Positions 16,700 through 26,936 of a stretch of DNA of 64,000 bases are shown piece after piece. The stretch is taken from the NCBI GenBank assembly GCA_028281325.1, contig JANQKC010000011.1, positions 186,001 to 250,000 on the forward strand, read 5' to 3'. Source of the stretch: Alphaproteobacteria bacterium. Lineage in GTDB: Bacteria; Pseudomonadota; Alphaproteobacteria; UBA8366. Under the pieces are notes generated by a model. That model had not been told where the DNA came from. It ran no database searches and was given only the letters and a program-made list of their open reading frames with translations. The position numbers were made by a program, and so were the translations under genes. Position 1 is the first letter of the stretch; each line of letters starts with the position of its first letter.

Positions 16700-18343
16700 T
16701 TACATGCTCACGGTGCCGGCGGCGATGGCTTCTTCCGCGGTTTCGAGATCGAACGCGGCCGCGAGCAGCGCCTTGGTGTAATCTTCGGCCGGATCGTGGA
16801 ATATCTTGTCGGCGGACCCCTGTTCGACCACCTTGCCGTTCCGCATCACGATGACGTGGTCGGACAGGGCGCGCACCACACGCAGGTCGTGGCTGATGAA
16901 CATGTAGGCGAGTTTGTGCCGTTGCTGCAACGAGCGCAGCAAGTCGACGATCTGCGCCTGCACCGACCGGTCCAACGCCGAGGTCGGCTCGTCCAGCACC
17001 ACGAAACGGGGCTTCAACACCATCGCGCGGGCGATGGCGATCCGCTGGCGTTGGCCGCCGGAAAACTCGTGCGGATAGCGGTGCCGCGTTTCCGGATCCA
17101 GATCGACTTCCTCCAAGGCCTGGATCACCAGCTTGTCGCGTTCCTGCTCGGTGCCGCCGATCTCATGCACCCGCAGCCCTTCCTCGATGATCTGGCCGAC
17201 CGACATGCGCGGGCTGAGGCTGCCGTAAGGGTCCTGAAAGACGACTTGAATTTCCCGCCGCAGCGGCCGCATCGAGCGCGCGGACAGCCCTTGAATGTTC
17301 CGCTCATCGAAGACGATCTCGCCCTCGCTGCTCTGCAGCCGGATCAACGCCATGCCGAGCGTCGTCTTGCCCGAGCCGGATTCGCCGACGACGCCGATCG
17401 TCTGGCCTTCGTGGATCGAGACCGAAATGCCATCGACCGCGCGGACATAGTCGACCGTGCGGCGCATGATCCCCTTCTTGATCGGGAACCAGACCTTCAC
17501 GTTACTGGCATTCATGACCAACGGCGCGGCGTCGGACGACGGCGCTTTCTCTCCTTTGGGTTCGGCTTCGATCAAACGCTTGGTATAGGGATGCTGCGGC
17601 GTCTCGAAGACCGGTCCGGTCGGCCCTTCCTCGACGATCTCGCCATGCTGCATGACGCAAACCCGGTCCGCGACCTTACAGACCACGCCCAGGTCATGGG
17701 TGATGAACAGCATCGCCATGCCGAACTTGGTCTGAAGTTCATTCAATAGTTTGAGGATCTGCGCCTGAATGGTCACGTCGAGCGCGGTCGTCGGTTCGTC
17801 GGCAACCAGAAGATCCGGCTCGTTCGCCAACGCCATCGCAATCATCACGCGCTGGCGCTGACCGCCGGACAGCTCATGCGGATAGGCGGTCAACCGCTGC
17901 TCCGCGTTGCCGATGCCGACCAGGTCCAACAGTTCCAGCACCCGGGCGCGCGCCGCCTCGGGCGTCATGCCCTTGTGCAGGAAGAGAACCTCGCGGATCT
18001 GCTTCTCGATGGTGTGTAGCGGGTTCAGCGATGTCATCGGCTCTTGAAAGATCATCGAAATCCGGTCGCCCCGGACCTGGCGCAGGGTATGTTCTTTCGC
18101 GCCGACCAGTTCCTGGCCCTTGAACTTGATCGACCCCGACGGATGCGACGCCAACGGGTAGGGCAGCAGTTGCAGGATCGACAGCGCGGACACCGACTTG
18201 CCCGAGCCGGACTCGCCGACCAGCGCCAGGGTCTCGCCCTCGCAGATCTCGAAGGACACCCCCTTCACCGCATGCACCGGTCCGCCCGGCAGATTGAAAT
18301 CAACGGAGAGGTTGTCGACCGATAGGATCGGTTTCTTGCTCAT
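16700..18343 (-). CDS. yejF: Peptide ABC transporter, double ATPase YejF
   Basis: 547 residues with two ABC ATPase domains in one chain. The first has Walker A GESGSGKS near residue 43 and signature LSGGQRQR; the second has GESGSGKTT and FSGGQRQR. Each is followed by an aspartate-glutamate Walker B ([20 protein letters not shown]). The double-domain form is typical of YejF of the YejABEF oligopeptide (microcin C) importer. Start ATG at 18343 (MSKKP) has AAGGATAAGAGG just upstream; the frame is open 39 bp further. It lies 4 bp from yejE. Confidence 0.94.
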   Translation of the reverse strand: MSKKPILSVDNLSVDFNLPGGPVHAVKGVSFEICEGETLALVGESGSGKSVSALSILQLLPYPLASHPSGSIKFKGQELVGAKEHTLRQVRGDRISMIFQEPMTSLNPLHTIEKQIREVLFLHKGMTPEAARARVLELLDLVGIGNAEQRLTAYPHELSGGQRQRVMIAMALANEPDLLVADEPTTALDVTIQAQILKLLNELQTKFGMAMLFITHDLGVVCKVADRVCVMQHGEIVEEGPTGPVFETPQHPYTKRLIEAEPKGEKAPSSDAAPLVMNASNVKVWFPIKKGIMRRTVDYVRAVDGISVSIHEGQTIGVVGESGSGKTTLGMALIRLQSSEGEIVFDERNIQGLSARSMRPLRREIQVVFQDPYGSLSPRMSVGQIIEEGLRVHEIGGTEQERDKLVIQALEEVDLDPETRHRYPHEFSGGQRQRIAIARAMVLKPRFVVLDEPTSALDRSVQAQIVDLLRSLQQRHKLAYMFISHDLRVVRALSDHVIVMRNGKVVEQGSADKIFHDPAEDYTKALLAAAFDLETAEEAIAAGTVSM

Positions 18344-18347
18344 CCTC

Positions 18348-19421
18348 TTATCCTTGCGTCTTTCGCGGGTCGAACGCGTCACGCACCGCCTCGCCGATAA
18401 ACACCAGAAGCGACAACATAAGCGCGATCACGACGAAGGCCGTGATGCCGAGCCACGGGGCCTGGAGATTATCCTTACCCTGTTTCAAGAGTTCGCCCAA
18501 GGACGGCGATCCCGGCGGTAGCCCGAAGCCGAGGAAATCGAGCGACGTCAGCGTGACAACCGATCCGGAAGTGATGAAGGGCAGGAAGGTCAGCGTGGCG
18601 ACCATCGCGTTGGGCAACAAGTGACGGAACATGATCGTGCCGTTGTTGACGCCAAGCGCCCGCGCCGCCTTGACGTATTCGAAATTTCGGGCGCGCAGGA
18701 ACTCTGCCCGCACAACGCCGACCAACGCGGTCCAACTGAACAACAGCATCAGCCCCAACAGCCACCAGAAGCTCGGCTGCACCACGCTGGCCAGAATGAT
18801 CAACATGTAGAGTACGGGCAAGCCGCTCCAAATCTCGATGGCGCGCTGGCCGAGCAGATCCGTCAAGCCGCCGAAATAACCCTGCACCGCACCGACCGCG
18901 ACGCCGACGATCGAACTCAGTATCGTCAGCACAAGCCCGAACAACACTGATATTCGGAACCCGTAAACGATGCGGGCGGTCACGTCGCGGGCATTATCGT
19001 CGGTCCCCAGCCAGTTCTGCCAGGATGGCGGCGCGGGCGCCGGCACCGGCAGATCCGAAATATGCGTGTCGTAGCTGTAGGGGATGAGCGGCCAGAGGAT
19101 CCAACCCTTCTCCTCGATCAGCTCGATGATGAAGGGGTCGGTGTAATCGGCCTCCGCCTCGAAATCGCCGCCGAACGTGGTCTCCGGATAGAATTTCAGG
19201 ATGGGGAAGTAGACGCCGCCATCATATTGAATCAGCAACGGTTTGTCGTTGGCGATGACCTCGGCGAACAGCGACCCGACAAACAGCACGAGAAAAATCC
19301 ACGCCGACCAATAGCCGCGCTTGTTCGCCTTGAAATTCTCGATTCGCCGACGCGTCATCGGCTTGATGCGAACGCCCAAGACACGGTCCTGAACCGGCAT
19401 GTCCATGGCGGCGGCGGTCAT
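18348..19421 (-). CDS. yejE: Peptide ABC transporter permease YejE
   Basis: 357-residue inner-membrane permease of the DppC type. There is an N-terminal membrane helix (about 39-57), a long periplasmic loop containing [18 protein letters not shown], and a five-helix core with the EAA loop ([20 protein letters not shown]). Its ATG overlaps the yejB stop (ATGA), so translation is coupled. It forms the channel with YejB. The extra periplasmic segment before the permease core is characteristic of YejE among DppC proteins. Confidence 0.94.
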   Translation of the reverse strand: MTAAAMDMPVQDRVLGVRIKPMTRRRIENFKANKRGYWSAWIFLVLFVGSLFAEVIANDKPLLIQYDGGVYFPILKFYPETTFGGDFEAEADYTDPFIIELIEEKGWILWPLIPYSYDTHISDLPVPAPAPPSWQNWLGTDDNARDVTARIVYGFRISVLFGLVLTILSSIVGVAVGAVQGYFGGLTDLLGQRAIEIWSGLPVLYMLIILASVVQPSFWWLLGLMLLFSWTALVGVVRAEFLRARNFEYVKAARALGVNNGTIMFRHLLPNAMVATLTFLPFITSGSVVTLTSLDFLGFGLPPGSPSLGELLKQGKDNLQAPWLGITAFVVIALMLSLLVFIGEAVRDAFDPRKTQG

Positions 19422-20533
19422 GTCTCGCGCCCCTCGAAATCGATCCGCGGATCGACCACCATGTAAGCCAAGTCGCCGACAAGCTGTAAGACCAATCCCA
19501 GCAGCGTGAACATGAACAACGTGGCGAACATGACCGGATAGTCGCGGTCGATCGCCGCCTCGAAACCGAGCAGGCCGAGGCCGTCGAGCGAGAAGATCAC
19601 CTCGATCAGCAGCGATCCCGTGAACAGCATGCCGATGAACGCGCCGGGAAAGCCGGCGATGACGATCAGCATCGCATTCCGGAAGACATGGCCATATAGC
19701 ACCTGCCGTTCGCCGAGGCCCTTGGACCGCGCGGTGACGACATATTGCTGACCGACCTGGTCGAGGAAGGAATTCTTGGTCAGCATCGTCAGGCCAGCGA
19801 ACCCGCCGATCACCAGCGACAGGACAGGCAACGCCATATGCCAGAAATAGTCGACGATCCGCATCGGCCAGGACAGCGCGTCCCAATCGTCCGACACCAA
19901 TCCGCGCAACGGAAACCAGTCGAGATACCGGCCGCCCGCGAAAACGACGATCAACAGAATCGCGAACAGAAAGCCGGGAATAGCGTTGCCGACGATCACC
20001 GCGCCGCTGGTCCAGACATCGAAGCGCGATCCGTCGCGTACCGCCTTGGCGACGCCCAGCGGAATCGAGATCAGGTAGATGATCAGCGTGCTCCACAACC
20101 CGATCGAAATCGACACCGGCATCTTCTCGAGGATCAGACCGACGACATCCTTATCGCGGAAATAACTCTTCCCGAAGTCGAAGGTCAGATAATTCCGCAT
20201 CATGATTAGAAAGCGTTCATGCGCCGGCTTATCCAGCCCGAACTGCGCCTCCAACTGTGCGATAAAGGCCGGGTCGAGTCCTTGTGCGCCGCGGTACTTG
20301 CCCGCCGCGGAATCGCCGCCGAAACCCTGATTTTGCTGTTGGCCGCCGCTGACTTCGGCGCCCTCGTTTCCGGAGACCCGCGCCGTGGCATCGACCGCCG
20401 TGCCCTGCAGTTCGGCCAGGACGCGTTCGACCGGGCCGCCCGGGACAACCTGAATAATGGCAAAATTGACGATCATGATTCCGAACAAGGTCGGCACGAT
20501 CAGAAACAATCGCCGCAGGATATAGGCCAGCAT
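19418..20533 (-). CDS. yejB: Peptide ABC transporter permease YejB
   Basis: 371-residue DppB-type permease. The N-terminal helix is [19 protein letters not shown], followed by a large periplasmic insertion rich in Gly/Gln (about 50-85) and then a permease core with the EAA-type loop [25 protein letters not shown]. The insertion after helix 1 is the YejB hallmark. It is encoded 23 bp downstream of yejA and 4 bp overlapping yejE. It works with YejE as the membrane channel. Confidence 0.94.
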   Translation of the reverse strand: MLAYILRRLFLIVPTLFGIMIVNFAIIQVVPGGPVERVLAELQGTAVDATARVSGNEGAEVSGGQQQNQGFGGDSAAGKYRGAQGLDPAFIAQLEAQFGLDKPAHERFLIMMRNYLTFDFGKSYFRDKDVVGLILEKMPVSISIGLWSTLIIYLISIPLGVAKAVRDGSRFDVWTSGAVIVGNAIPGFLFAILLIVVFAGGRYLDWFPLRGLVSDDWDALSWPMRIVDYFWHMALPVLSLVIGGFAGLTMLTKNSFLDQVGQQYVVTARSKGLGERQVLYGHVFRNAMLIVIAGFPGAFIGMLFTGSLLIEVIFSLDGLGLLGFEAAIDRDYPVMFATLFMFTLLGLVLQLVGDLAYMVVDPRIDFEGRET

Positions 20534-20556
20534 CGTGGCTTATCCGGTCACCGCGG

Positions 20557-22428
20557 TCACTTCGCCGCAGGGTCCGCTTGACGCCGCTGCGTCGTCGCAG
20601 CCTTGGATGAATCGATCCACCAGCTCATGAATTGGACGCCGCTTCTCGGCGTTACCGACGGCCGGGAGAATTTATCCCAGAAGGCCAAGCGGTCATACGG
20701 AATATGCCAATGCGGAACCACCAGATGCTGCCACAGAAGCACCCGGTCGAGCGCGCGGGTATAGGTCACCAGACTCTCCCGGTCCGGCGCGGCGATCAGT
20801 TTTTCGATGATATCGTCAACCACCGGGTCCTTGACCCCCGCCAGATTCCGTGACCCGACGCGGTCAGCGGCCGACGAGCCCCAGAAACTCCGCTGCTCGT
20901 TGCCGGGCGAGTCGGACTGTCCCCAGGTCGTAACGACCATATCGAAATCATAATTGTCGACACGCGACTGGTATTGCGCGGTATCAACCGTGCGGACCCG
21001 CATATCGATACCCAGCCGCTTCAGGTTTTGCTTGAACGGCAGCGCGATGCGTTCGAACAAGGGACTCACGAGAAGGAGTTCGAAACTCATCTGTTTGTTG
21101 GTTTTCTCATGGGTCAAAATTCGCGTCTTGGGATCGACACGCCACCCGGCCTCGCGAAGTATCTTATTGGCGATGCGAAGATTGGCGCGGATGTTCCCGC
21201 TGCCGTCATTCTTGGGATTGGCGTAGGTCTGCGTGAAAACCTCCGCGGGCAAGCGGTCGCGGTATTCTTCGAGCACCGCCAGTTCACCGCCTGTCGGCAG
21301 TTCGTTCGACGCCAGTTCCGAATTCTCGAAATAACTGTCGGAACGGGCGTATTGACCGTAGAAAAGCGTCCTGTTCGACCATTCGAAATCAAAGGCGTAG
21401 TTGAGCGCACGGCGAACGCGGGCATCCTTGAACAGGTCCCGCCGCATGTTGAAGACGAAGCCTTGCATCCCTGTGGACCGGTTATGCTCGAACTTCTTTT
21501 TGGCGATCAGGCCGTCCCGCACGGCCGGCGTATCGTAGGCCGTCGCCCAGTTCTTCGCTGAATTTTCCGAGCGAAAATCATAGCTGCCGGCTTTGAACGC
21601 CTCCAGCGCGACCGTTTGATCCCGGTAGAAGTCGTACCGGATCGTATCGAAATTGTATTGGCCAATACGGGTCGGGTGCGTTGCAGCCCAATAATCCGGC
21701 ACGCGTTCGAATTCGACATACCGGTTCACTTCGAAGGATTTGATTCGATAGGCGCCGCTGCCAAGCGGCGGTTCAAGGGTCGTTTGGGTGAAATCGCGAT
21801 CCTTCCAATAATGCTTCGGCAGGACCGGAAGCTGGCCAACGATCAACGGCAGCTCACGGTTCACCTTGTCCGGCTTGAACGAAAACTTAACGCTGCGCGG
21901 CCCGACTTTCTCGGCCTTGGCAATGTTGCCGTAATAGAATCGAAAGAACGGCCTGCCTTTTTCAACCAGCGTCTCGAAGGTCCAGATCACGTCTTCAACG
22001 GAAATCGGCTTACCGTCATGCCAGCGCGCGGCGGGGTTGAGGTGAAACGTAATCGACGTGCGATCGGTCGGCATTTCCACCGATTCCGCGATCAGCCCAT
22101 ACATGGAAAACGGTTCGTCCGCCGACGATGTCATCAGTGTATCGTATAGCAGCCCCTGACGGGCGCCGGACCGCCCTTTGACGATAAAACTGTTGAAGCT
22201 GTCGAAGCCGCCGATGGCGCTGAGCTTGACCTCGCCGCCCTTCGGCGCGTTCGGGTTCACGTAGTCGAAATGCTTGAAGTCGGCGGGATATTTCAAGTCG
22301 CCATGCATCGCGATACCGTGCCCGCGATACATGTCGGCGGCCGATGCGGCGCCCAGCCCCGCCGTCATCCCGGCAACCGTACAAATCACGGCGATCAGGA
22401 ATACAGCGGTCGCGTTCTTATATCTCAT
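20557..22428 (-). CDS. yejA: Extracellular peptide-binding protein YejA
   Basis: 623-residue periplasmic solute-binding protein (SBP family 5) with a signal peptide at about 1-31 (cleavage after GAASA). The mature protein starts with the YejA block HGIAMHGDLKYPADFKHFDY and PNAPKGGEVKLSAIGGFDSFN. The family binds formylated or short peptides and microcin C. First gene of the yejABEF-dehydrogenase-MFS operon. A TTGACA on the minus strand at 22513-22508 lies 80 bp upstream, but I see no matching -10 box. Confidence 0.93.
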   Translation of the reverse strand: MRYKNATAVFLIAVICTVAGMTAGLGAASAADMYRGHGIAMHGDLKYPADFKHFDYVNPNAPKGGEVKLSAIGGFDSFNSFIVKGRSGARQGLLYDTLMTSSADEPFSMYGLIAESVEMPTDRTSITFHLNPAARWHDGKPISVEDVIWTFETLVEKGRPFFRFYYGNIAKAEKVGPRSVKFSFKPDKVNRELPLIVGQLPVLPKHYWKDRDFTQTTLEPPLGSGAYRIKSFEVNRYVEFERVPDYWAATHPTRIGQYNFDTIRYDFYRDQTVALEAFKAGSYDFRSENSAKNWATAYDTPAVRDGLIAKKKFEHNRSTGMQGFVFNMRRDLFKDARVRRALNYAFDFEWSNRTLFYGQYARSDSYFENSELASNELPTGGELAVLEEYRDRLPAEVFTQTYANPKNDGSGNIRANLRIANKILREAGWRVDPKTRILTHEKTNKQMSFELLLVSPLFERIALPFKQNLKRLGIDMRVRTVDTAQYQSRVDNYDFDMVVTTWGQSDSPGNEQRSFWGSSAADRVGSRNLAGVKDPVVDDIIEKLIAAPDRESLVTYTRALDRVLLWQHLVVPHWHIPYDRLAFWDKFSRPSVTPRSGVQFMSWWIDSSKAATTQRRQADPAAK

Positions 22429-22573
22429 CGAAGGCGCCTCCCAGTTGCGGCTATTCGTTAGCCCCTCGACCGATCCGAGTATTGCATCCTCGCCAATCGA
22501 CTCGCGATGTCAAATTAGAAAATTGTAAGATTTTCGTTATTTGACGGGCAATTCACGCCGGATTCCAGGGCTC

Positions 22574-23359
22574 TCACGCGTCTTTGAGATAGGCCAACGC
22601 GGCACTGTGACAAGTTTCGTTGGCCGCCGCCAGCACGTGACCGTCGGCGTGGCGGTCCAGCGGCGCGCCAGTCCAATCGGTCATGATGCCGCCCGCGCCC
22701 TCGATCACCGGCACCAGGGCCATGAAATCGTAAATCTGAAGGCTCGCCTCGGTCACGAGATCGACGAAGCCCGTCGCCAGCAGGCCGTAGGCGTAACAAT
22801 CCCCGCCGTAGCGCGACAGCGATACCTGCGCCAGCAGCGCATCGACGCGGGATCGCTCGTCGTCCGTGAACATGTCGGGGTGGGTCGTGTAATGCGTCGC
22901 GGTCCCCAGGGTCGAGTCCTTACGGGTCGCAATCGGCGCGCCGTTCAACGTGGAAGGCCGGCCCGCCGCCCCGAGCCACCGCTCACCGGAAATCGGCTGA
23001 TCGATAATGCCGAGGATCGGCTTGCCGTTCCGCATCAACGCGATCAGCGTGCCGAAGATCGGCATGCCGCTGATGAAGGCTTTCGTGCCGTCGATCGGAT
23101 CGAGCACCCAGGTATATTCCGCCTCGGTCCGCACGAAGCCGTACTCTTCCCCAAAAATACCGTGGTCCGGATAGGCGTCTTCGATACACGCCCGCAGCGC
23201 CGCTTCGGCCTCGCGGTCGGCAACCGTCACCGGGCTGTCATCCGATTTGGTCTCGACGGGGACGGGCGTCCGGAAATATTGTCGGATAATGGCGCCGCTG
23301 GCGTCCGCGAGCTTCCCGGCCAGCGCAATGAACTCGTCGGGGCAGCGTTCTGCCGTCAT
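22574..23359 (-). CDS. Inositol monophosphatase family (HisN-like phosphatase)
   Basis: 261-residue Mg-dependent phosphatase. Motifs are GEEYG (metal ligand Glu), WVLDPIDGTKAFISG (the family metal-binding signature) and a C-terminal IYDFMALVPVIEGAGG block. The sequence style resembles histidinol-phosphatase HisN of alphaproteobacteria more than SuhB or CysQ; histidine biosynthesis is thus the most likely pathway. No other his gene is near. A 67-bp gap separates it from the upstream cytochrome c gene on the same strand. Confidence 0.88.
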   Translation of the reverse strand: MTAERCPDEFIALAGKLADASGAIIRQYFRTPVPVETKSDDSPVTVADREAEAALRACIEDAYPDHGIFGEEYGFVRTEAEYTWVLDPIDGTKAFISGMPIFGTLIALMRNGKPILGIIDQPISGERWLGAAGRPSTLNGAPIATRKDSTLGTATHYTTHPDMFTDDERSRVDALLAQVSLSRYGGDCYAYGLLATGFVDLVTEASLQIYDFMALVPVIEGAGGIMTDWTGAPLDRHADGHVLAAANETCHSAALAYLKDA

Positions 23360-23426
23360 GAATGGGTCCCGCGGCGGTTACCGGATCATCGTAGAATAAG
23401 GTACCGGCCGTCCCGCCGAAAGACGG

Positions 23427-23972
23427 TCAGGGCAACGGCTTCGGATTATCGCTCAACGACCGCATATAGGCGATCAGATCCGCGCGGTCCTGGTCCTTCC
23501 TGAGACCGGCATAGGTCATCTTGGTGCCGGGCAGGTAATCCCGGGGCCTGTAGAGGAATTTGTTGAGTTCCTCGAAATCCCAAACGACCTCCATCCCCCG
23601 CATTGCGCTGGAATACCTGAATCCTTCCACCGCGGCCGGTTGCGCGCCGACCATGTTCCACAGATTGGGGCCGATCTTGTTCGGGCCGCCCTGTTCGAAG
23701 GTGTGACAGGACGTGCATTTCCGGGCGACTTTCTTGCCGCTTTCGATATCCGCGGCGGCAAGCAACGGACCGATCTCGACGGGGCCGGTCGGTACGGCGG
23801 CCGTCTGCACCGGTGCGCTGCCGGCGGCGTCGGCCGCAATCGCAAAGCCGGGCGTCTCCGGCATCTCGGGGTGATAGATTTTACCGGAAACGAACCCCGT
23901 CATCATCGCAATCAATCCTGCACCGATCACGGCGCCGGCAACCTTATTCACGAAAAGCGGATCTTTCCCCAT
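23427..23972 (-). CDS. Membrane-anchored class I cytochrome c
   Basis: 181 residues: an uncleaved N-terminal anchor (about 9-30), an Ala/Pro-rich linker (45-70) and one cytochrome c domain. The heme site is CTSCH (Cys86, Cys89, His90); the distal ligand is probably Met152 in GTKMTYAG. This is the CycM / cytochrome c-552 type that carries electrons between bc1 complex and oxidase at the periplasmic face. Its position divergent from kdsB is a known alphaproteobacterial arrangement. A single heme and intact motifs suggest a functional gene. Confidence 0.92.
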   Translation of the reverse strand: MGKDPLFVNKVAGAVIGAGLIAMMTGFVSGKIYHPEMPETPGFAIAADAAGSAPVQTAAVPTGPVEIGPLLAAADIESGKKVARKCTSCHTFEQGGPNKIGPNLWNMVGAQPAAVEGFRYSSAMRGMEVVWDFEELNKFLYRPRDYLPGTKMTYAGLRKDQDRADLIAYMRSLSDNPKPLP

Positions 23973-24168
23973 AACCTCGACCTATAGTTTTTCACCCTGG
24001 CGCACCAAAAATGGCGCCTCAGGAGTATCACCCAAAGCGCACCGCAAACAAGCTGGCGTAACCTAACCCAATGGGCTGTAATGCCGAAAGTCGGGGGGAT
24101 GACGCGCGGCGAAATGACGCAGGGCCGCCCCACCCGAAACAATCCCGCAATCGTGATACGTCTCGCCC

Positions 24169-24912
24169 ATGTCCGCACCGCAAAACCCCATCGTGATCAT
24201 TCCCGCCCGCATGGCGTCGAGCCGCCTGCCCGGCAAGCCCTTGGCGGCGATCAACGGATTGCCGATGATCGTTCACGTCATGCGCCGTGCCGAAGAGGCC
24301 GGGATCGGCCCCGTCCTGGTGGCCGCCGCCGAACCGGAAATCGCCGACGCGGTCGAGACGGCCGGCGGCGCGGCGATTCTGACCGACCCCGACCTGCCGT
24401 CCGGTTCGGACCGGATCCATCAGGCGCTCGTGCGCTTCGATCCAAAGGGCGTCCACGACGCGGTCGTCAACCTGCAAGGCGACCTTCCGACAATCGAACC
24501 GGCGGCGATCGCCGCCGCGCTCGACGCGTTGGCCGGCGACGGCGTAGACATCGCCACCCTGGCCGCGGTTATCACGAGGGACGCCGAACGCGACGACCCC
24601 AACGTGGTCAAGGCCGTGGTCCCGCTGGCCGAGGGCGCGCGGCGCGGCCGGGCGCTCTATTTCACCCGCGCGACCGCGCCGGCGGGCGATGGCCCCCTGC
24701 TGCATCATATCGGTCTTTACGCCTACCGGCGCGCGGCATTGGACCGGTTCATCGCATTGCCGCCGGGCGTTCTCGAAATGCGCGAGAAACTCGAACAATT
24801 ACGGGCGCTTGAAGCCGGCCTGCATATCGAGGTGGCGCTCGTTGACACGGTTCCGCTCGGCGTCGATACTCCGGCCGATCTCGAACGCGCGGCGCAAATA
24901 CTCGCGCGATAG
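24169..24912 (+). CDS. kdsB: 3-deoxy-manno-octulosonate cytidylyltransferase
   Basis: 247-residue CMP-Kdo synthetase, which activates Kdo for lipopolysaccharide core assembly. The nucleotide-binding N-terminus [16 protein letters not shown], then [33 protein letters not shown] and the C-terminal [13 protein letters not shown] are all canonical. The protein is cytosolic. It proves an LPS-bearing outer membrane. The pheA start follows 15 bp after the stop, so the two are probably one transcript. The 196-bp upstream gap to the divergent cytochrome gene holds nothing I can name. Confidence 0.96.
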   Translation: MSAPQNPIVIIPARMASSRLPGKPLAAINGLPMIVHVMRRAEEAGIGPVLVAAAEPEIADAVETAGGAAILTDPDLPSGSDRIHQALVRFDPKGVHDAVVNLQGDLPTIEPAAIAAALDALAGDGVDIATLAAVITRDAERDDPNVVKAVVPLAEGARRGRALYFTRATAPAGDGPLLHHIGLYAYRRAALDRFIALPPGVLEMREKLEQLRALEAGLHIEVALVDTVPLGVDTPADLERAAQILAR

Positions 24913-24927
24913 GATGGATTCCCGGCC

Positions 24928-25788
24928 ATGACGGCAAACTCGGACAACCTGATCGCGTTTCAGGGCCTCCCCGGCGCTTACTCGGACCTCGCCTGCAGGA
25001 CCGCCTATCCCGACATGGAGACCCTGCCCTGCCGGACCTTCGACGACGTCTTCGCGGCGGTCCACGACGGTCAGGCGCGGCTGGCGATGATCCCGATCGA
25101 GAACTCGGTGGCCGGACGGGTCGCGGATATCCATCACCTGCTGCCGGACTCAGGCCTGCATATCATCGGCGAGCGCTACGAACGGGTGAACCACCAACTC
25201 CTGGCCTGCAAGGGCGTGAAGATCGGCGATCTCAAGTCCATCCACAGCCATGTGCAGGCGCTGTCGCAATGCCGCAACTTCATCCGCGATTTGGGCGTGC
25301 AGGCCGTCGTCCACGTGGATACCGCCGGGTCGGCGAAGGAACTGTCCGAAACCGGCGACCGCACGATGGGCGCGATCGCGTCGACCCTGGCGGCGGAAAC
25401 CTACGGCCTAGACATCCTGCGCAACGATATCGAGGACGAAGAACACAACACCACGCGCTTCATCGTGATGGCGATGGAACCGATCGACCCCGATCCCAAG
25501 GACGGCATGGTCGTCACGTCTTTCGTCTTTCGCGTGCGCAACGTGCCGGCGGCCCTGTACAAAGCGCTCGGCGGTTTCGCGACCAACGGCGTGAACATGA
25601 CGAAGCTGGAATCCTACATGGTGCGCGGACAGTTCACCGCGACCCAGTTCTATGCCGATATCGAAGGGCATCCGGACACCACGTCGGTCCGGCTCGCGCT
25701 GGAGGAGTTGGGCTTCTTCAGCCGGGAGGTGAAGATTCTGGGCGTCTATCCGGCCTCGCCTCACCGCGCCCGCGTCAACAACGGCTGA
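24928..25788 (+). CDS. pheA: Prephenate dehydratase
   Basis: 286 residues: periplasmic-binding-like PDT domain (about 5-180), then an ACT domain (195-270). The segment FQGLPGAYSDLA, IPIENSVAGRV (61-71 region) and the catalytic NTTRFIVM motif identify the dehydratase that makes phenylpyruvate from prephenate. KLESYMVRG in the ACT domain is the phenylalanine-sensing region (cf. the ESRP motif), so feedback inhibition is likely. No chorismate mutase domain is fused, as usual in alphaproteobacteria. It converges on nudC. Confidence 0.96.
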   Translation: MTANSDNLIAFQGLPGAYSDLACRTAYPDMETLPCRTFDDVFAAVHDGQARLAMIPIENSVAGRVADIHHLLPDSGLHIIGERYERVNHQLLACKGVKIGDLKSIHSHVQALSQCRNFIRDLGVQAVVHVDTAGSAKELSETGDRTMGAIASTLAAETYGLDILRNDIEDEEHNTTRFIVMAMEPIDPDPKDGMVVTSFVFRVRNVPAALYKALGGFATNGVNMTKLESYMVRGQFTATQFYADIEGHPDTTSVRLALEELGFFSREVKILGVYPASPHRARVNNG

Positions 25789-25795
25789 CGCCGCC

Positions 25796-26695
25796 TTACA
25801 CCCCCAACCATTCGTTGATCAGCCGCCGTGAGATCGAATCCTTGCGCGGCAGGCGGAATGTGGCGTCTTCCGGCGAGTTCAGAAGCTGGTCGCGGGTAAA
25901 CCACTGCGCGCCGTCCTCCAACTCGTTGTAGTCGACGGTCAAGTCGAAGGTCGTCGCCCGCGCGGTATAGCCCAGCATGATATTCGCCGGGAACGGCCAC
26001 GGCTGCGACGAATGATAGGTCGTGTCGGTGATCTCGAGGCCGACCTCCTCGTAGGTTTCGCGCGCCACCGCGTCTTCCAGGCTTTCGCCCGGCTCGACGA
26101 AACCGGCCAGAATCGAGTGCTGCCCCGGCAGCATGTTCGACTTGCGGCCGAGTACGATCCGGTCGCCGCCGTCATGGATCAGCATGATCACCGCGGGATC
26201 GGTCCGCGGGAAGCAGAGGGCCCGGCAATCCGCATTGCTGCATTGGCGCACGTGGCCGGCTTCCTTGATCTCGGTCGGGCTGCCGCAAAGGCCGCAAAAC
26301 CGGTGCCGCCGGTGCCAGGTCATCATCGCCCTGGCATAGGCCAGCAGGCCGCCCTCGTTCGCCGTCATGCGCGGGCCGACGCGCCGCAGGTCCTGGAAGG
26401 TGCCGTAATCCCGCAACGGCGGTTCTTCGTGATGCGAGACATCGATGGCGAAATACGCGGCCTCGTCGACAAGCCCCAGGAAAACGACCGCTTCCAGATC
26501 GTCGAGCGGCACATGCCCGATCGGCAGGGCCATCGGCTGCGGGATATCGCCCTCGATCACCAGGCTGCGCGACCGCCAGACCGGCACGATCCGCGACGCC
26601 GGATCGGTCAGCCGCTTTTCGACCCATCCTTCGTCCCGGCGCAGGTGTCCCGCACGGTCGATTTCGATGCTTGCATAGGTATTTGCGCTTTTCAT
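25796..26695 (-). CDS. nudC: NAD+ diphosphatase NudC
   Basis: 299-residue Nudix hydrolase that splits NADH/NAD+ and can remove NAD caps from RNA. A zinc ribbon is formed by Cys134, Cys137, Cys152 and Cys157 (CGLC ... CSNADC). The Nudix box runs from Gly198 to Leu220 with the REXXEE core (RETYEEVG). The NudC-specific SQPWPFP motif follows at 230-236. The start MKSANTY at 26695 is chosen since the upstream extension of the frame runs through the SRP RNA gene and cannot be protein. Convergent with pheA. Confidence 0.95.
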   Translation of the reverse strand: MKSANTYASIEIDRAGHLRRDEGWVEKRLTDPASRIVPVWRSRSLVIEGDIPQPMALPIGHVPLDDLEAVVFLGLVDEAAYFAIDVSHHEEPPLRDYGTFQDLRRVGPRMTANEGGLLAYARAMMTWHRRHRFCGLCGSPTEIKEAGHVRQCSNADCRALCFPRTDPAVIMLIHDGGDRIVLGRKSNMLPGQHSILAGFVEPGESLEDAVARETYEEVGLEITDTTYHSSQPWPFPANIMLGYTARATTFDLTVDYNELEDGAQWFTRDQLLNSPEDATFRLPRKDSISRRLINEWLGV

Positions 26696-26762
26696 GATGT
26701 GAATTTCGCATGGTTGCCGCAAGCCACGCAACCGCCGGCGGGGAACGTCTGACCGACTCCCC

Positions 26763-26793
26763 TTGCCTTCTCGACACCGGTAGCTGATATAGT
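26763..26793 (+). promoter_or_regulatory. Putative promoter of the SRP RNA
   Basis: TATAGT at 26788-26793 lies 7 bp before the expected 5' end of the SRP RNA. The best -35 box is TTGCCT at 26763-26768, at a long 19-bp spacing. Position supports the -10 element; the -35 element is uncertain. Confidence 0.45.
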
Positions 26794-26799
26794 GAAATC

Positions 26800-26897
26800 G
26801 GAAGGTTGGTCTGCGGACGAATCCCTCGCCAACCCGGTCAGGTCCGGAAGGAAGCAGCCGTAACGAGTCAGGTTCGGGTCGCCCGGCCGGCCTTCCA
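26800..26897 (+). ncRNA. ffs: Signal recognition particle RNA (4.5S type)
   Basis: Contains the universally conserved SRP apical-loop motif GGTCAGGTCCGGAAGGAAG (26837-26855) followed by CAGCC. The two ends pair: GGAAGGTTGG at the 5' end with CCGGCCTTCC at the 3' end (G-U pairs allowed), giving a roughly 98-nt hairpin. It lies between divergently placed nudC and dnaX, the usual alphaproteobacterial location. It binds Ffh for co-translational membrane targeting. Confidence 0.95.
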
Positions 26898-26936
26898 CCC
26901 GACAATGGGAGCCGAAGGTAAGAACAGTCCCGCCGC

